From: an uncultured Roseburia sp.
Lineage (GTDB): Bacteria > Bacillota > Clostridia > Lachnospirales > Lachnospiraceae
Assembly: GCA_947652855.1 (NCBI GenBank)
Contig: CANTEO010000051.1
Coordinates: 1 to 18,371, forward strand
DNA length: 18,371 nucleotides
Reading direction: 5' to 3'
Made by a program: the position numbers and the translations under genes. The notes under the pieces are model-generated. The model was not told the origin of the DNA. It was given only the letters and a program-made list of their open reading frames with translations, and made no database searches. This document shows positions 1 to 7,094 of this stretch, one piece after another (position 1 is the stretch's first letter; each line of letters opens with the position of its first letter).

Positions 1-1
1 A

Positions 2-118
2 GATGATATTGATGAAGTAGAGCACAGGCAGCCGACGGAAGAGTTTTTATTCTATAAGGCTTTACACCGAAACCGTGCGTCTGATATAATCAAAATACCA
101 CTGAAACAGCGCACATAG
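2..118 (+). CDS. C-terminal fragment of an unrecognised protein (cut by window edge)
   Basis: An open frame enters from the left edge in frame 2 and ends at TAG 116-118, giving 38 residues that end in KIPLKQRT. It is acidic at the start (DDIDEVEH) and basic at the end. No start codon is visible, so this is the tail of a longer gene. The next gene starts 15 bases downstream in the same direction, so the two are probably cotranscribed. The frame uses more AT-rich codons (ATA, TTA, AAA) than most genes to the right, which could mean it belongs to an acquired segment. I do not recognise a family, and the fragment is too short to assign one. Confidence 0.5.
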   Translation, partial: DDIDEVEHRQPTEEFLFYKALHRNRASDIIKIPLKQRT

Positions 119-133
119 AAAGCAGGTGATGAT

Positions 134-316
134 ATGCCAATGACAGAAAAAGAATACAATGGGATTCTATTTGACCAATTATCACTGCTCGAAGAAATAG
201 AACGGGCAGCAAAAAAAGCAAATTGTAAAGAGGTATTAGAAGAAATCGAATTTAAACGCAGGCAAATTAACCGTAAGCTTTATCAAAAGCCGCCATTGAC
301 TGAAAATGAAAACTAA
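134..316 (+). CDS. Small charged hypothetical protein, 60 aa
   Basis: The start ATG is preceded by AGGTGATGAT, a plausible ribosome binding site, 15 bases after the upstream stop. The product is highly charged and predicted helical: residues 5-50 contain an acidic/leucine-rich half (FDQLSLLEEIERAAKK) followed by a basic half (KRRQINRKLYQK). There is no signal peptide or membrane segment, so it should be cytosolic. It is followed by an inverted repeat that ends the unit. The AT-rich codon choice matches the truncated gene before it and differs from the GC-rich genes to the right. No family recognised; a small accessory protein of a mobile or transferred segment is possible but unproven. Confidence 0.6.
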   Translation: MPMTEKEYNGILFDQLSLLEEIERAAKKANCKEVLEEIEFKRRQINRKLYQKPPLTENEN

Positions 317-331
317 AAACCCAAACGAAAC

Positions 332-377
332 AGAAGGCATAACGTCTGTATGAAGCAATTCAGGCTTTATGCCTTCT
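332..377. terminator. Bidirectional terminator between convergent genes
   Basis: AGAAGGCATAA at 332-342 is perfectly repeated in inverse at 367-377 (11-bp stem, 24-base loop). It lies 15 bases after the stop of the 60-residue gene and includes the stop codon of the convergent gtrA-like gene (367-369). There is no long T run on either side, so efficiency is uncertain. Confidence 0.55.
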
Positions 378-798
378 TGCGTTCCTTAAATATGAGCCGC
401 TTGCTCGCCGCATAATTAACCGCGATCACCAAAACATTGGACAGAATTTTAAAAAGCGTCCCGTCCCAATGCATCAGGTCAACCGCCGCCACCATGATAA
501 GGACGTCCAGCACGCCCGTCGCCAGCCGGCATCCGAAGAAAGAGACGGCCTCTAAAAACACTTCCCGAAGCCCTTTGGCAGCGCTTTGAAACACATACCT
601 CCGGTTCGTCCCATATGCAAACAGGACAGAAGCCGCCCAGGCCAGGACGGAGCTGTATAGGTTGCTTACGCCAAGCGTCATGTACAAAAGGCGATAGCAG
701 GCCACATTCACCGCAGTCGTGCAGACGCCAAAAAACAGATACAGCAAGACGGGCCGATGCTTTCTGCACAGATTCCGTATATCATCTAATTTCCCCAT
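367..798 (-). CDS. GtrA-family membrane protein
   Basis: 143 residues with four hydrophobic segments, roughly 17-37, 44-64, 80-104 and 113-134, and a basic C-terminus (KRLIFKERKKA). Spacing, length and the RYVF and KRLIF segments fit the GtrA/DPMS small-membrane-protein family (PF04138). Members assist polyprenyl-phosphate sugar transfer or flipping across the cytoplasmic membrane for cell-surface glycosylation. The start ATG at 796-798 follows GAGGGG with a 5-base gap. No partner glycosyltransferase (GtrB/DPMS type) is encoded nearby, so substrate and pathway are unknown. It appears to be transcribed alone; upstream lies a 235-base gene-free stretch, and the 3' end overlaps a terminator-like inverted repeat. 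Confidence 0.85.
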   Translation of the reverse strand: MGKLDDIRNLCRKHRPVLLYLFFGVCTTAVNVACYRLLYMTLGVSNLYSSVLAWAASVLFAYGTNRRYVFQSAAKGLREVFLEAVSFFGCRLATGVLDVLIMVAAVDLMHWDGTLFKILSNVLVIAVNYAASKRLIFKERKKA

Positions 799-885
799 GA
801 CAACCCCTCACATATTGTTTTTTCAAAAGCAGAAAAAAAATAAAAAAAGAAGTATATTCTTTTCTTTTTGTCACATACTATGATT

Positions 886-925
886 GTTCCCAAAGAGTTC
901 AATCCCCCACCCGCTCTTTGGGGAC
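886..925. repeat. Imperfect 12-bp inverted repeat with C-rich loop
   Basis: GTTCCCAAAGAG at 886-897 pairs with CTCTTTGGGGAC at 914-925 (11 of 12 positions; 9 in the core are perfect). On the + strand the 16-base loop at 898-913 contains CCCCCACCCG. On the - strand it lies upstream of the gtrA-like gene. It is not followed by a T run on either strand. Confidence 0.7.
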
Positions 926-961
926 GCACTACAAAAGATACAAGAATACTTATCCTCCCCT

Positions 962-1008
962 GGGAGCCTTGGCATAAGCGGCATCGTCTATGCCAAGGCT
1001 CCCTTTTT
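962..1008. terminator. 15-bp perfect palindrome with T5 tail on the + side
   Basis: GGGAGCCTTGGCATA (962-976) is perfectly inverted at 989-1003, with a 12-base loop. TTTTT follows at 1004-1008 on the + strand, so the canonical orientation is +. It also lies 31 bases past the stop of the - strand spermidine-synthase-like gene and probably ends that transcript, although on the - strand the stem is followed by AGGGGAGG and not by T residues. Confidence 0.7.
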
Positions 1009-1033
1009 CCTGTTGAGGCTTTCATAAACGAGC

Positions 1034-2635
1034 CTACATCTCGTTTAACAGCCCGGATATGCCCTCTTTTTGAAAAACTTCTTTATAATATCCCAGTTCA
1101 TCCTGGATCAGGCCGTCCATTGCCTGCATCCCCAAAAGCTCCACCGGAGCCTTGTCATCCGTCATCCGGTAATTCCCCGGCTGATATGGCTTCATCTGCC
1201 CCAACACGCGCCCCATCATCTCGGAAAGCTCCCCATCCGGCAGGCCCCTGCGGCCCCGCTTTAAATTGCTGACCATCCCAGTCCCATTGGACGCGAACAG
1301 CTCTCGGTTTGTGGAGCCTGTCACGTCAGCCGTATACACCTCGTCAAACACCGTGGAAATGGTGTCGGCCAGGTACTGGTTGATGTTCCCCTCCTCTTTC
1401 CCCCGCATATTCATATTCACGACCATGACGCCGCCTTCTTTTAAATGCTCCTTCACCAGCGTAAAAAATTCCACCGACGACATCTGAAACGGTATCGTAA
1501 TGTCTTGATACGCGTCCACCATAATCACGTCGTAGGCTTCCTCCACGGCATTCAAATACGCGCGCCCGTCATACGTCACGACCTTCACGTCATCAGAAAG
1601 CTCAAAATACTGCCTCGCCAATCCTGTGATTTTCTCGTCGATCTCCACGCCCTCGACCTGCATATCCTGAAAATACTTCCCGCACTGCGTGGCGAACGTC
1701 CCGGTTCCGTTTCCCAAAATCAGCGCATTCGCCTCCTCTTTCTCAAACACGCCCGCCATCAGGGGCGCGGCCAGCGCATAGTCATAATACATCCCGGTCA
1801 GGCCGCCGTCCTTTTTGAGCATGGACTGCACGCCAAACAGCACATTTGTAGAAAGGATGACTTTCTCCTCATCCTCCCGTACCTGCAAGTAATTGTAAAC
1901 CGACTCCCCTTCATAGGAAAGGCCGTCCTCCCAAAACGCAAAGCTGTCCGAAGCGCCAAAGGCACAGCAAAGCAGATATGCCAAAAAACCGGCCGCCCCC
2001 CTCCTCGCCCCGCTTTTTGCGCTGATAAAATAAAGCAGGGACAACGCCAGCAAAATCCCTGAGAACAGCAAAAACGTGACGGAAGTCCCGACGGCGGGAA
2101 TCGTCACAAACGTAGGAAGGAACGTCCCAAGAATGCTCCCCACCGTATTCGACGCATTGAGCGCGCCGACCGTCTTCCCGCTGTCTGAAAGGCTCTCCAC
2201 CGTGCATTTCACCAGAGAGGGCGTCACCGTCCCAAGCAAAAACAACGGAAACACAAACAGCGCCATGCAGGCCAAAAACCCCGCCCAAATCAGCAAATTG
2301 CTGTTGACCGTAAAAATCAGGAGGCCCGATATGCCTAAAATCACGTATTTTCCGACAGCCGGGATCAGGGCAATCCAAACGGCGGCGATCAAAATCCTGC
2401 CATAGAGCCTGTCCGGGTTGGGATCCTTGTCCGCAGACCTCCCGCCATACACATTCCCAAGGGCCATCGCGATCATGATCGTGCCGATAATGATTGTCCA
2501 TACAATCTGGGACGAGCTGAAATACGGGGCCAGCAGCCGGCTTGCGCCAAGCTCCACCGCCATCACCGACATCCCCGCAAAAAACTCCGTCAAGTACAGA
2601 TAAAGCTTATTTGATAAAATCTTTGCCTCTTTCAT
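1034..2635 (-). CDS. Membrane-anchored spermidine-synthase-like protein (fused transporter-like/SAM-fold type)
   Basis: 533 residues from the ATG at 2633-2635, preceded by AAGGAG with a 5-base gap. The frame opens further upstream (to 2710), but a TTTACA/TATAAT promoter at 2664-2692 lies inside that extension and excludes it. The N-terminal half (about 10-225) has seven or eight membrane helices with GNVYGGRSAD, as in fused MFS/spermidine synthases. The C-terminal half is a Rossmann aminopropyltransferase-like domain: nucleotide-binding loop LILGNGTGTFA (306-316), acidic EID (331-333), and VDAY (373-376) with the aspartate expected at the catalytic site. Whether it makes polyamines is doubtful: no speD, speA or speE lies nearby, and many such fusions have no assigned substrate. 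It acts at the cytoplasmic membrane. Confidence 0.85.
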   Translation of the reverse strand: MKEAKILSNKLYLYLTEFFAGMSVMAVELGASRLLAPYFSSSQIVWTIIIGTIMIAMALGNVYGGRSADKDPNPDRLYGRILIAAVWIALIPAVGKYVILGISGLLIFTVNSNLLIWAGFLACMALFVFPLFLLGTVTPSLVKCTVESLSDSGKTVGALNASNTVGSILGTFLPTFVTIPAVGTSVTFLLFSGILLALSLLYFISAKSGARRGAAGFLAYLLCCAFGASDSFAFWEDGLSYEGESVYNYLQVREDEEKVILSTNVLFGVQSMLKKDGGLTGMYYDYALAAPLMAGVFEKEEANALILGNGTGTFATQCGKYFQDMQVEGVEIDEKITGLARQYFELSDDVKVVTYDGRAYLNAVEEAYDVIMVDAYQDITIPFQMSSVEFFTLVKEHLKEGGVMVVNMNMRGKEEGNINQYLADTISTVFDEVYTADVTGSTNRELFASNGTGMVSNLKRGRRGLPDGELSEMMGRVLGQMKPYQPGNYRMTDDKAPVELLGMQAMDGLIQDELGYYKEVFQKEGISGLLNEM

Positions 2636-2663
2636 AGCTTCTCCTTTTTCATGCTTAACGTCC

Positions 2664-2692
2664 ATTATACCAATATGCAAAAATGATGTAAA
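2664..2692 (-). promoter_or_regulatory. Promoter of the spermidine-synthase-like gene
   Basis: On the - strand, TTTACA (2687-2692), a 17-base spacer and TATAAT (2664-2669). Transcription should begin near 2657, about 22 bases before the chosen ATG. This decides the start codon at 2635. Confidence 0.8.
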
Positions 2693-2764
2693 GACCTGTT
2701 CCGCAATCAACCGGGACGCTCATACGCCCCAAAATCCATTTTCAGGCTCATGGGGCATACAGGC

Positions 2765-2793
2765 TTTACACGCTCCGGAAAATCCAATATAAT
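2765..2793 (+). promoter_or_regulatory. Promoter of the rtcB-like gene
   Basis: TTTACA (2765-2770), a 17-base spacer and TATAAT (2788-2793). Expected transcription start is near 2800, leaving an untranslated leader of about 54 bases. It is back to back with the promoter at 2664-2692; the two -35 boxes are about 72 bases apart. Confidence 0.8.
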
Positions 2794-2813
2794 GATACTT
2801 GAAAACCGCCCAT

Positions 2814-2831
2814 CTGCTATGCCAATAGCAG
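2814..2831 (+). promoter_or_regulatory. Small hairpin in the rtcB leader
   Basis: CTGCTAT (2814-2820), loop GCCA, ATAGCAG (2825-2831): a perfect 7-bp stem in the leader, ending 9 bases before the AGGAG ribosome binding site (2841-2845). It could stabilise the leader or affect translation; no function is shown. Confidence 0.4.
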
Positions 2832-2853
2832 CCGCAATGACAGGAGAGGCCAT

Positions 2854-4059
2854 ATGATCGAATTAAAAGGCAAATACAACGAAGCGAAAATCTTCACAGA
2901 CCTTGTGGACGAAGCCTCTGTTTCTCAGATCCTTCTTCTTTTGAACCAGGAATTTGCATCCGGCAGCAAAATCCGCATGATGCCGGACGTCCATGCCGGG
3001 GCAGGCTGCACCATAGGGACGACGATGACGATTACGGACAAAATTGTCCCGAATTTAGTCGGCGTGGACATCGGCTGCGGAATGGAGGCCATAAAAATCA
3101 AAGAACGCCATATTGAGCCGCAGAAGCTGGATAAGCTCATCTATGAGAAAATCCCGTCCGGCTTTCACGTCCGGGAAAAGACGCACCGGTATTTTGACAA
3201 AATCAACCTGGAGGAGCTCTGCTGCAAAAAGCAGGCGCACCTGCAAAGGGCGGAAAAAAGCTTAGGCACTCTGGGCGGAGGCAACCACTTTATCGAGGCA
3301 AATAAGGACGGGGACGGGAATATTTACATTGTCGTGCATTCCGGCAGCCGCCACTTGGGCCTTGAGGTCGCCAATTACTATCAGGAGGCGGGCTATCAGG
3401 AATTAAACGGGACGGCCAAAAAAGACATCGACGCGCTGATTGCGGACCTAAAGGCACAGGGCAGGGAACGTCAGATTGAAAAAAGCATCCAGGCGCTCAA
3501 AAACACAAAACGCACCGATATCCCCAGGCAATTGGCATACGTGTCCGGCAGCTTGCTTGAGCAATATCTGCACGACATGAAAATTGTGCAGCGCTACGCC
3601 CAGCTGAACCGTCAGGCGATGATGGACGAAATCATCAAGGGGATGAAATTTCATGTGGCCGAGCAATTCACGACCATCCACAATTACATTGACACCGAGG
3701 CGATGATTTTAAGGAAAGGCGCCGTGTCCGCCAAAAAAGGCGAACGGCTTTTGATCCCCATCAACATGAGGGACGGCTCCCTCATCTGCGTCGGCAAAGG
3801 CAACGACGACTGGAACCAGTCCGCTCCGCACGGGGCCGGAAGGCTGATGAGCCGATCCGCGGCGAAAGAGTCTTTCACCGTATGCGAATTCAAAAAGCAG
3901 ATGGACGGCATCTACACCACCTCCGTAAATAAGGACACGCTGGACGAATGCCCCATGGCCTATAAGGGAATGGACGACATTTTAAGCAATATCGGCGACA
4001 CCGCCACCGTAGAGCGCATCATAAAGCCCATCTATAATTTCAAGGCCAAAGGGGAATAA
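2854..4059 (+). CDS. rtcB: RtcB-family RNA ligase
   Basis: 401 residues, close to the usual family length. RtcB joins 2',3'-cyclic phosphate or 3'-phosphate RNA ends to 5'-hydroxyl ends using GTP and Mn2+, in RNA repair or tRNA splicing. The metal-site motifs are present in order: MPDVHAG (43-49), VDIGCGME (71-78; Asp72 and Cys75), GGGNHF (141-146; His145), VHSGSR (161-166; His162), IHNY (275-278; His276) and PHGAGR (325-330), whose His326 is the expected guanylate-accepting histidine. It therefore looks catalytically complete. AGGAG lies 8 bases before the ATG. No archease, RtcA or RtcR-like regulator is nearby, so its substrate here is unknown. A 74-residue membrane protein follows 58 bases later and may be cotranscribed. 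Confidence 0.93.
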   Translation: MIELKGKYNEAKIFTDLVDEASVSQILLLLNQEFASGSKIRMMPDVHAGAGCTIGTTMTITDKIVPNLVGVDIGCGMEAIKIKERHIEPQKLDKLIYEKIPSGFHVREKTHRYFDKINLEELCCKKQAHLQRAEKSLGTLGGGNHFIEANKDGDGNIYIVVHSGSRHLGLEVANYYQEAGYQELNGTAKKDIDALIADLKAQGRERQIEKSIQALKNTKRTDIPRQLAYVSGSLLEQYLHDMKIVQRYAQLNRQAMMDEIIKGMKFHVAEQFTTIHNYIDTEAMILRKGAVSAKKGERLLIPINMRDGSLICVGKGNDDWNQSAPHGAGRLMSRSAAKESFTVCEFKKQMDGIYTTSVNKDTLDECPMAYKGMDDILSNIGDTATVERIIKPIYNFKAKGE

Positions 4060-4117
4060 TCCCAGGACAGCCGATCAAGCAGCTTATAGGAAACGTCATC
4101 ATCAGAAAGGATTCCGT

Positions 4118-4342
4118 ATGAAAAAAGCAAAACGTATTTTCGCCATTGCAGGCGCGGCCCTGTTGGCCGGCCTGTATTTAGCCACTCTTATTTTCGCGCT
4201 CATCGACCACCCCGCCGCGTTCCGATGCCTGAAAATCTCCATCGGGTTTACCATCCTAATCCCGGTCCTGCTTTGGATCTTCCTAGCCATGTTCCGATAC
4301 ATGGAGAACCGCAAACGCCAAAATACGCCGGAAGGGCCGTAA
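4118..4342 (+). CDS. Small two-helix membrane protein, 74 aa
   Basis: The ATG follows GAAAGGA about 7 bases upstream. Residues 8-30 (IAGAALLAGLYLATLIFALI region) and 39-62 (LKISIGFTILIPVLLWIFLA region) are hydrophobic and separated by a short polar turn with DHP; the tail (65-74) is polar and basic. It therefore probably spans the membrane twice with both ends in the cytoplasm. It starts 58 bases after rtcB with no terminator between, so it may be expressed from the rtcB promoter. The stop codon sits in the loop of a strong terminator. No family recognised. Confidence 0.65.
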   Translation: MKKAKRIFAIAGAALLAGLYLATLIFALIDHPAAFRCLKISIGFTILIPVLLWIFLAMFRYMENRKRQNTPEGP

Positions 4343-4357
4343 CCTTCCGGCGTATTT
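4321..4357. terminator. Bidirectional terminator between convergent units
   Basis: A 15-bp perfect stem (4321-4335 with 4343-4357) with a 7-base loop that contains the stop codon of the preceding + gene. It is 12 bases past the stop of the convergent - strand DUF4340 gene. On the - strand the stem ends in TATTTTGGCGTTT, on the + strand in GTATTTGCA, so it probably serves both sides. Confidence 0.8.
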
Positions 4358-4369
4358 GCATAGCCGCTC

Positions 4370-4957
4370 CTATTCCGCCTCCGTTTCACTGACGGCCTCC
4401 GTCCCGTCTTCTTTCTTCTCCAATTCCTCACCCGTCTTTTGAAACGCCGACGGGAAGGAGCCGTCCACAAGATACACGGCGCCGTCCCCTTTCTTCCTCA
4501 CATAACACTGTCCCGTGACGGCATTGTCCATGCCAACCGAAAGCGTCTCTGTCCCATCCGCCGTCGTGAGCGTAAGCATATTCTGAGGGGAGGAAAACCC
4601 ATACTCCTTTGCCGCGTCTTCCTCTGACACATCAAGAATCTGATCCTCTGCCTCAAGCCGCGCAAGGCTGCTTACGATCTCTTGCACCGCGTCCTGATCC
4701 AGCTTTGCCCCCTCATCCTGCCTAAGAGCCCATTCCTCCCCTTCCTTTACAAATTCTAACGTCTCCTCCTTTACCTGATAAGAGAAAGCGGTGACGTCCT
4801 CCTCTTCTGCCTCTGTGACGTATACCTTCGCGCCCTCCTCACGCTCCTTTTCTTTTTTCTCCTGATCCGCGTTATAGGCGCGCATCCCGGCATACGCCGC
4901 CCCAAATAGAATCAAACATGCCAGGACGAGCGCCATCTGCTTTTTTTGTCTCCTCAT
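4370..4957 (-). CDS. DUF4340 domain protein of a Gld-like ABC operon
   Basis: 195 residues. After a basic start, residues 7-24 form a single membrane anchor or uncleaved signal (MALVLACLILFGAAYAGM). The outside part carries the DUF4340 pattern: short beta-rich repeats such as LEFVKEGEEWALR, SLARLEAEDQILDVS and YGFSSPQNMLTLTTADG, then GMDNAVTGQCYVR. The tail (177-195) is strongly acidic. It is shorter than many DUF4340 proteins, which often carry several copies. It is the last gene of the ABC operon, 19 bases after the permease fusion, with GGGAGG before its ATG. Genes of this family regularly follow GldG-like proteins, which suggests a partner role on the outer face of the exporter; the substrate is unknown. 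Confidence 0.8.
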   Translation of the reverse strand: MRRQKKQMALVLACLILFGAAYAGMRAYNADQEKKEKEREEGAKVYVTEAEEEDVTAFSYQVKEETLEFVKEGEEWALRQDEGAKLDQDAVQEIVSSLARLEAEDQILDVSEEDAAKEYGFSSPQNMLTLTTADGTETLSVGMDNAVTGQCYVRKKGDGAVYLVDGSFPSAFQKTGEELEKKEDGTEAVSETEAE

Positions 4958-4976
4958 TCCATCATCCTCCCTCTGG

Positions 4977-7094
4977 CTAACGCTTTCTCCGCCTCACCCA
5001 AATCACAATGCCCGCCGCCAAAAGCAGCATAGGCAAAACAGCCGTCATGGAAATGCCTAAGGCAAGGCCCGTAAACGCAGGGATAACCAGCCTGGAAACC
5101 TCGTAGCTCTTCACCGGAACCACAATCCCCACCATGTCCTCTGTGTCTACAAACTCCTTTAACGCATCCGAAAACATCGCGGAATTGCTGCCTGAAACCA
5201 TCGCGTCCGCACTGTCGCCAAGCATCTCCGAAGAGCCATATGCCAAAAGCCTCCCCAGGGCCGCATCCTCCCCGACCCCTTCCGCAACGGCGGCGACTGT
5301 AAATTCCCCTTTCGTGTCGCCCTCCTCATATTCATAAGTAGATGCATTCGCCGCATCAGACTTCAACACCGCCTGCTCGGATGTCGTAAGCAAAGCCTGA
5401 TAAGAAATCTGATCCGTGCTGTCCGGGAACGTGATGCCCTGCGCAAATGGCACGAACACATAATTTTCTCCCACAGAAGACGTGTAATTCGTTTCGGCGG
5501 CCTTTGGCAAAAGATAAAACGGGATTTGATAATACCGCGAAGCGTCGCCTTCCGCAATCAATCCCTTTTGAACGCCCAGGCCGAATTCCTCTAAAACAGA
5601 ATAAAAATTCTTCATCTTCCCACTGGCCTGATAATTTACCGCAGCCAGCACATTCCCCTTCCGCTTCAAATAAGAAATCACTTTCTTCGCGTCGTCCCCT
5701 GAAAGGTCTGACACAGGGCCGTTTATCACCAAAGCGTGCGCATCCTCTGGCACCTCCTCCACTTCCAGCAGATTCAGGCTCTTAAGCGTTATATTCGCCT
5801 TTTCCACGGCGTCTGCAAACGTCCCGGAAAGCTCCGCCTCCCCATGCCCCGTCAGCTGATACAGGACGGGCATAGCGTCACTGGTGACATATTGTAGGGC
5901 GCTCGTAATCTGCCCTTCCCCGTCATATCCCGTCGCCTGCTGTGAAAACGTGGAATAATCCACGCTCGTCTCATACAGCTTTGAATAGTCAATCACCCGG
6001 GAGACATCCCCGCAGACGGCGATTAGGCTGCCCGAAGAGACGCTCTCTTTCGTGTACTCCTGATAAAAATTGGGGCTGACCGCAGGATCCTTATATTCCA
6101 CCGTGACATGGCGGCTTAGCTCCTCATACCGCTTTAATGTCTCCGAGACGGTCTCGTCCGCGCCGCTTTCCGAGGCAATGACATAAATCGTCACATCCTT
6201 GCTTAAGCCCTTCAAGAAGCCCTTCGTCTCATCCGTCAGCGAATATAGCTTAGACGACGTTAAGTCGATCTCCATATAGGCTCCCGGCAGCTCAGCCGCA
6301 AACAGATTCACGAGCGCCGTAAGCGCGATCGACGCCGCCACATACCCTGCATGGAACGCGCCTAGCTTTATCCGCTTCTTACTGACGGTAAGCCTCCGCT
6401 TCTGAATCGACTGCCCCGTCAAAAACAAAAACAAGGCCGACAGCGTGGCATAATAGACGATCCCCGTGACAGAAAGGCGCCCGTCCAAAAAAGCTTCTAA
6501 GGGCTTTACAAAATCATAGCAGCCCAGTATCCGCGTCAGCAGGTTTCCCGAAGCAGAAAACAGGCTCGTCAGGCCGCCCATCATATACCCGACAAACAAA
6601 AACACAAAGGTCAGAACGGCAGAAATCACCTGGCTTTCCGTCAGCGACGAGACAAACAGGCCCACCGCAATGCAAAGCATACCATAGAGCCAAAAGCCAA
6701 GGAGGGCCGCATAATTTTCCGCAGACGGGGCCTTTCCAAACGCCAGCAAAAGAAGCGGCGTCGCCGACATGGCGAAAACGGCGATCGTATGCACCGCCGA
6801 CATGGCGAAATATTTTGCAAGCACAATTTTCCCAACGGACACCGGGGAAGTCAGGATCAGCTGATCCGTCCTGCTCTTTTTCTCTTCCGCGAGGCTGCGC
6901 ATCGTAAGCACAGGAACCGTAAGCAAAAACAAAAAGGAAATCGCGTTGACCGCGTAGGATACCTTCGCATACCCGTAATTTAAGTTATACGCAAAAAAAT
7001 ACAGTCCGTAGAGGGCAAGCGTCGCCGCAAGATAAAGCCATCCGATGACTGTCTGAAAATAAGACCTAAGCTCCCTCTTAAAGATCGCTCTCAT
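4977..7094 (-). CDS. ABC-2 permease fused to GldG-like extracytoplasmic domain
   Basis: 705 residues joining two proteins usually separate in Bacteroidetes (GldF and GldG). Residues 1-235 are an ABC-2 type permease with about six helices and the cytoplasmic segment SLAEEKKSRTDQLILTSP (67-84). A further helix follows (about 248-268), then a large domain outside the membrane (about 270-670) that opens with DLTSSKLYSLTDETKGFL (277-294), the hallmark start of the ABC-type auxiliary (GldG) family. It ends in a last helix (about 676-698) and RRRKR. The start overlaps the ATPase gene by 17 bases, so the two are translationally coupled. In gliding bacteria this complex is linked to motility; in Clostridia it is a transporter of unknown cargo. 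Confidence 0.88.
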   Translation of the reverse strand: MRAIFKRELRSYFQTVIGWLYLAATLALYGLYFFAYNLNYGYAKVSYAVNAISFLFLLTVPVLTMRSLAEEKKSRTDQLILTSPVSVGKIVLAKYFAMSAVHTIAVFAMSATPLLLLAFGKAPSAENYAALLGFWLYGMLCIAVGLFVSSLTESQVISAVLTFVFLFVGYMMGGLTSLFSASGNLLTRILGCYDFVKPLEAFLDGRLSVTGIVYYATLSALFLFLTGQSIQKRRLTVSKKRIKLGAFHAGYVAASIALTALVNLFAAELPGAYMEIDLTSSKLYSLTDETKGFLKGLSKDVTIYVIASESGADETVSETLKRYEELSRHVTVEYKDPAVSPNFYQEYTKESVSSGSLIAVCGDVSRVIDYSKLYETSVDYSTFSQQATGYDGEGQITSALQYVTSDAMPVLYQLTGHGEAELSGTFADAVEKANITLKSLNLLEVEEVPEDAHALVINGPVSDLSGDDAKKVISYLKRKGNVLAAVNYQASGKMKNFYSVLEEFGLGVQKGLIAEGDASRYYQIPFYLLPKAAETNYTSSVGENYVFVPFAQGITFPDSTDQISYQALLTTSEQAVLKSDAANASTYEYEEGDTKGEFTVAAVAEGVGEDAALGRLLAYGSSEMLGDSADAMVSGSNSAMFSDALKEFVDTEDMVGIVVPVKSYEVSRLVIPAFTGLALGISMTAVLPMLLLAAGIVIWVRRRKR

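Larger units (their letters stand above)
886..1008 (+). ncRNA. Candidate small RNA ending in an intrinsic terminator (tentative)
   Basis: Read on the + strand, this stretch holds a hairpin (886-925) with a C-rich 16-base loop, an unstructured A-rich linker, then a 15-bp perfect stem (962-976 with 989-1003) followed at once by TTTTT. There is no + strand gene before it for this terminator to serve. A C-rich loop facing Shine-Dalgarno sequences is a known layout of small RNAs in Gram-positive bacteria. Against it, I find no convincing + strand promoter just upstream, and the second hairpin could simply terminate the - strand gene that ends at 1034. The 5' end given here is arbitrary. Confidence 0.22.

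Noticed and set aside
868..1272. 134-codon open frame on the + strand in the gtrA upstream region
   Set aside because: It runs through two hairpins and into the antisense of the next gene, with proline-rich low-complexity sequence typical of a shadow.
1445..2062. 205-codon open frame on the + strand
   Set aside because: Antisense shadow of the spermidine-synthase-like gene, without a ribosome binding site or recognisable domain.
2636..2710. Upstream extension of the spermidine-synthase-like gene by 25 codons
   Set aside because: A TTTACA-17-TATAAT promoter lies inside it, and the ATG at 2633-2635 has a good AAGGAG site.
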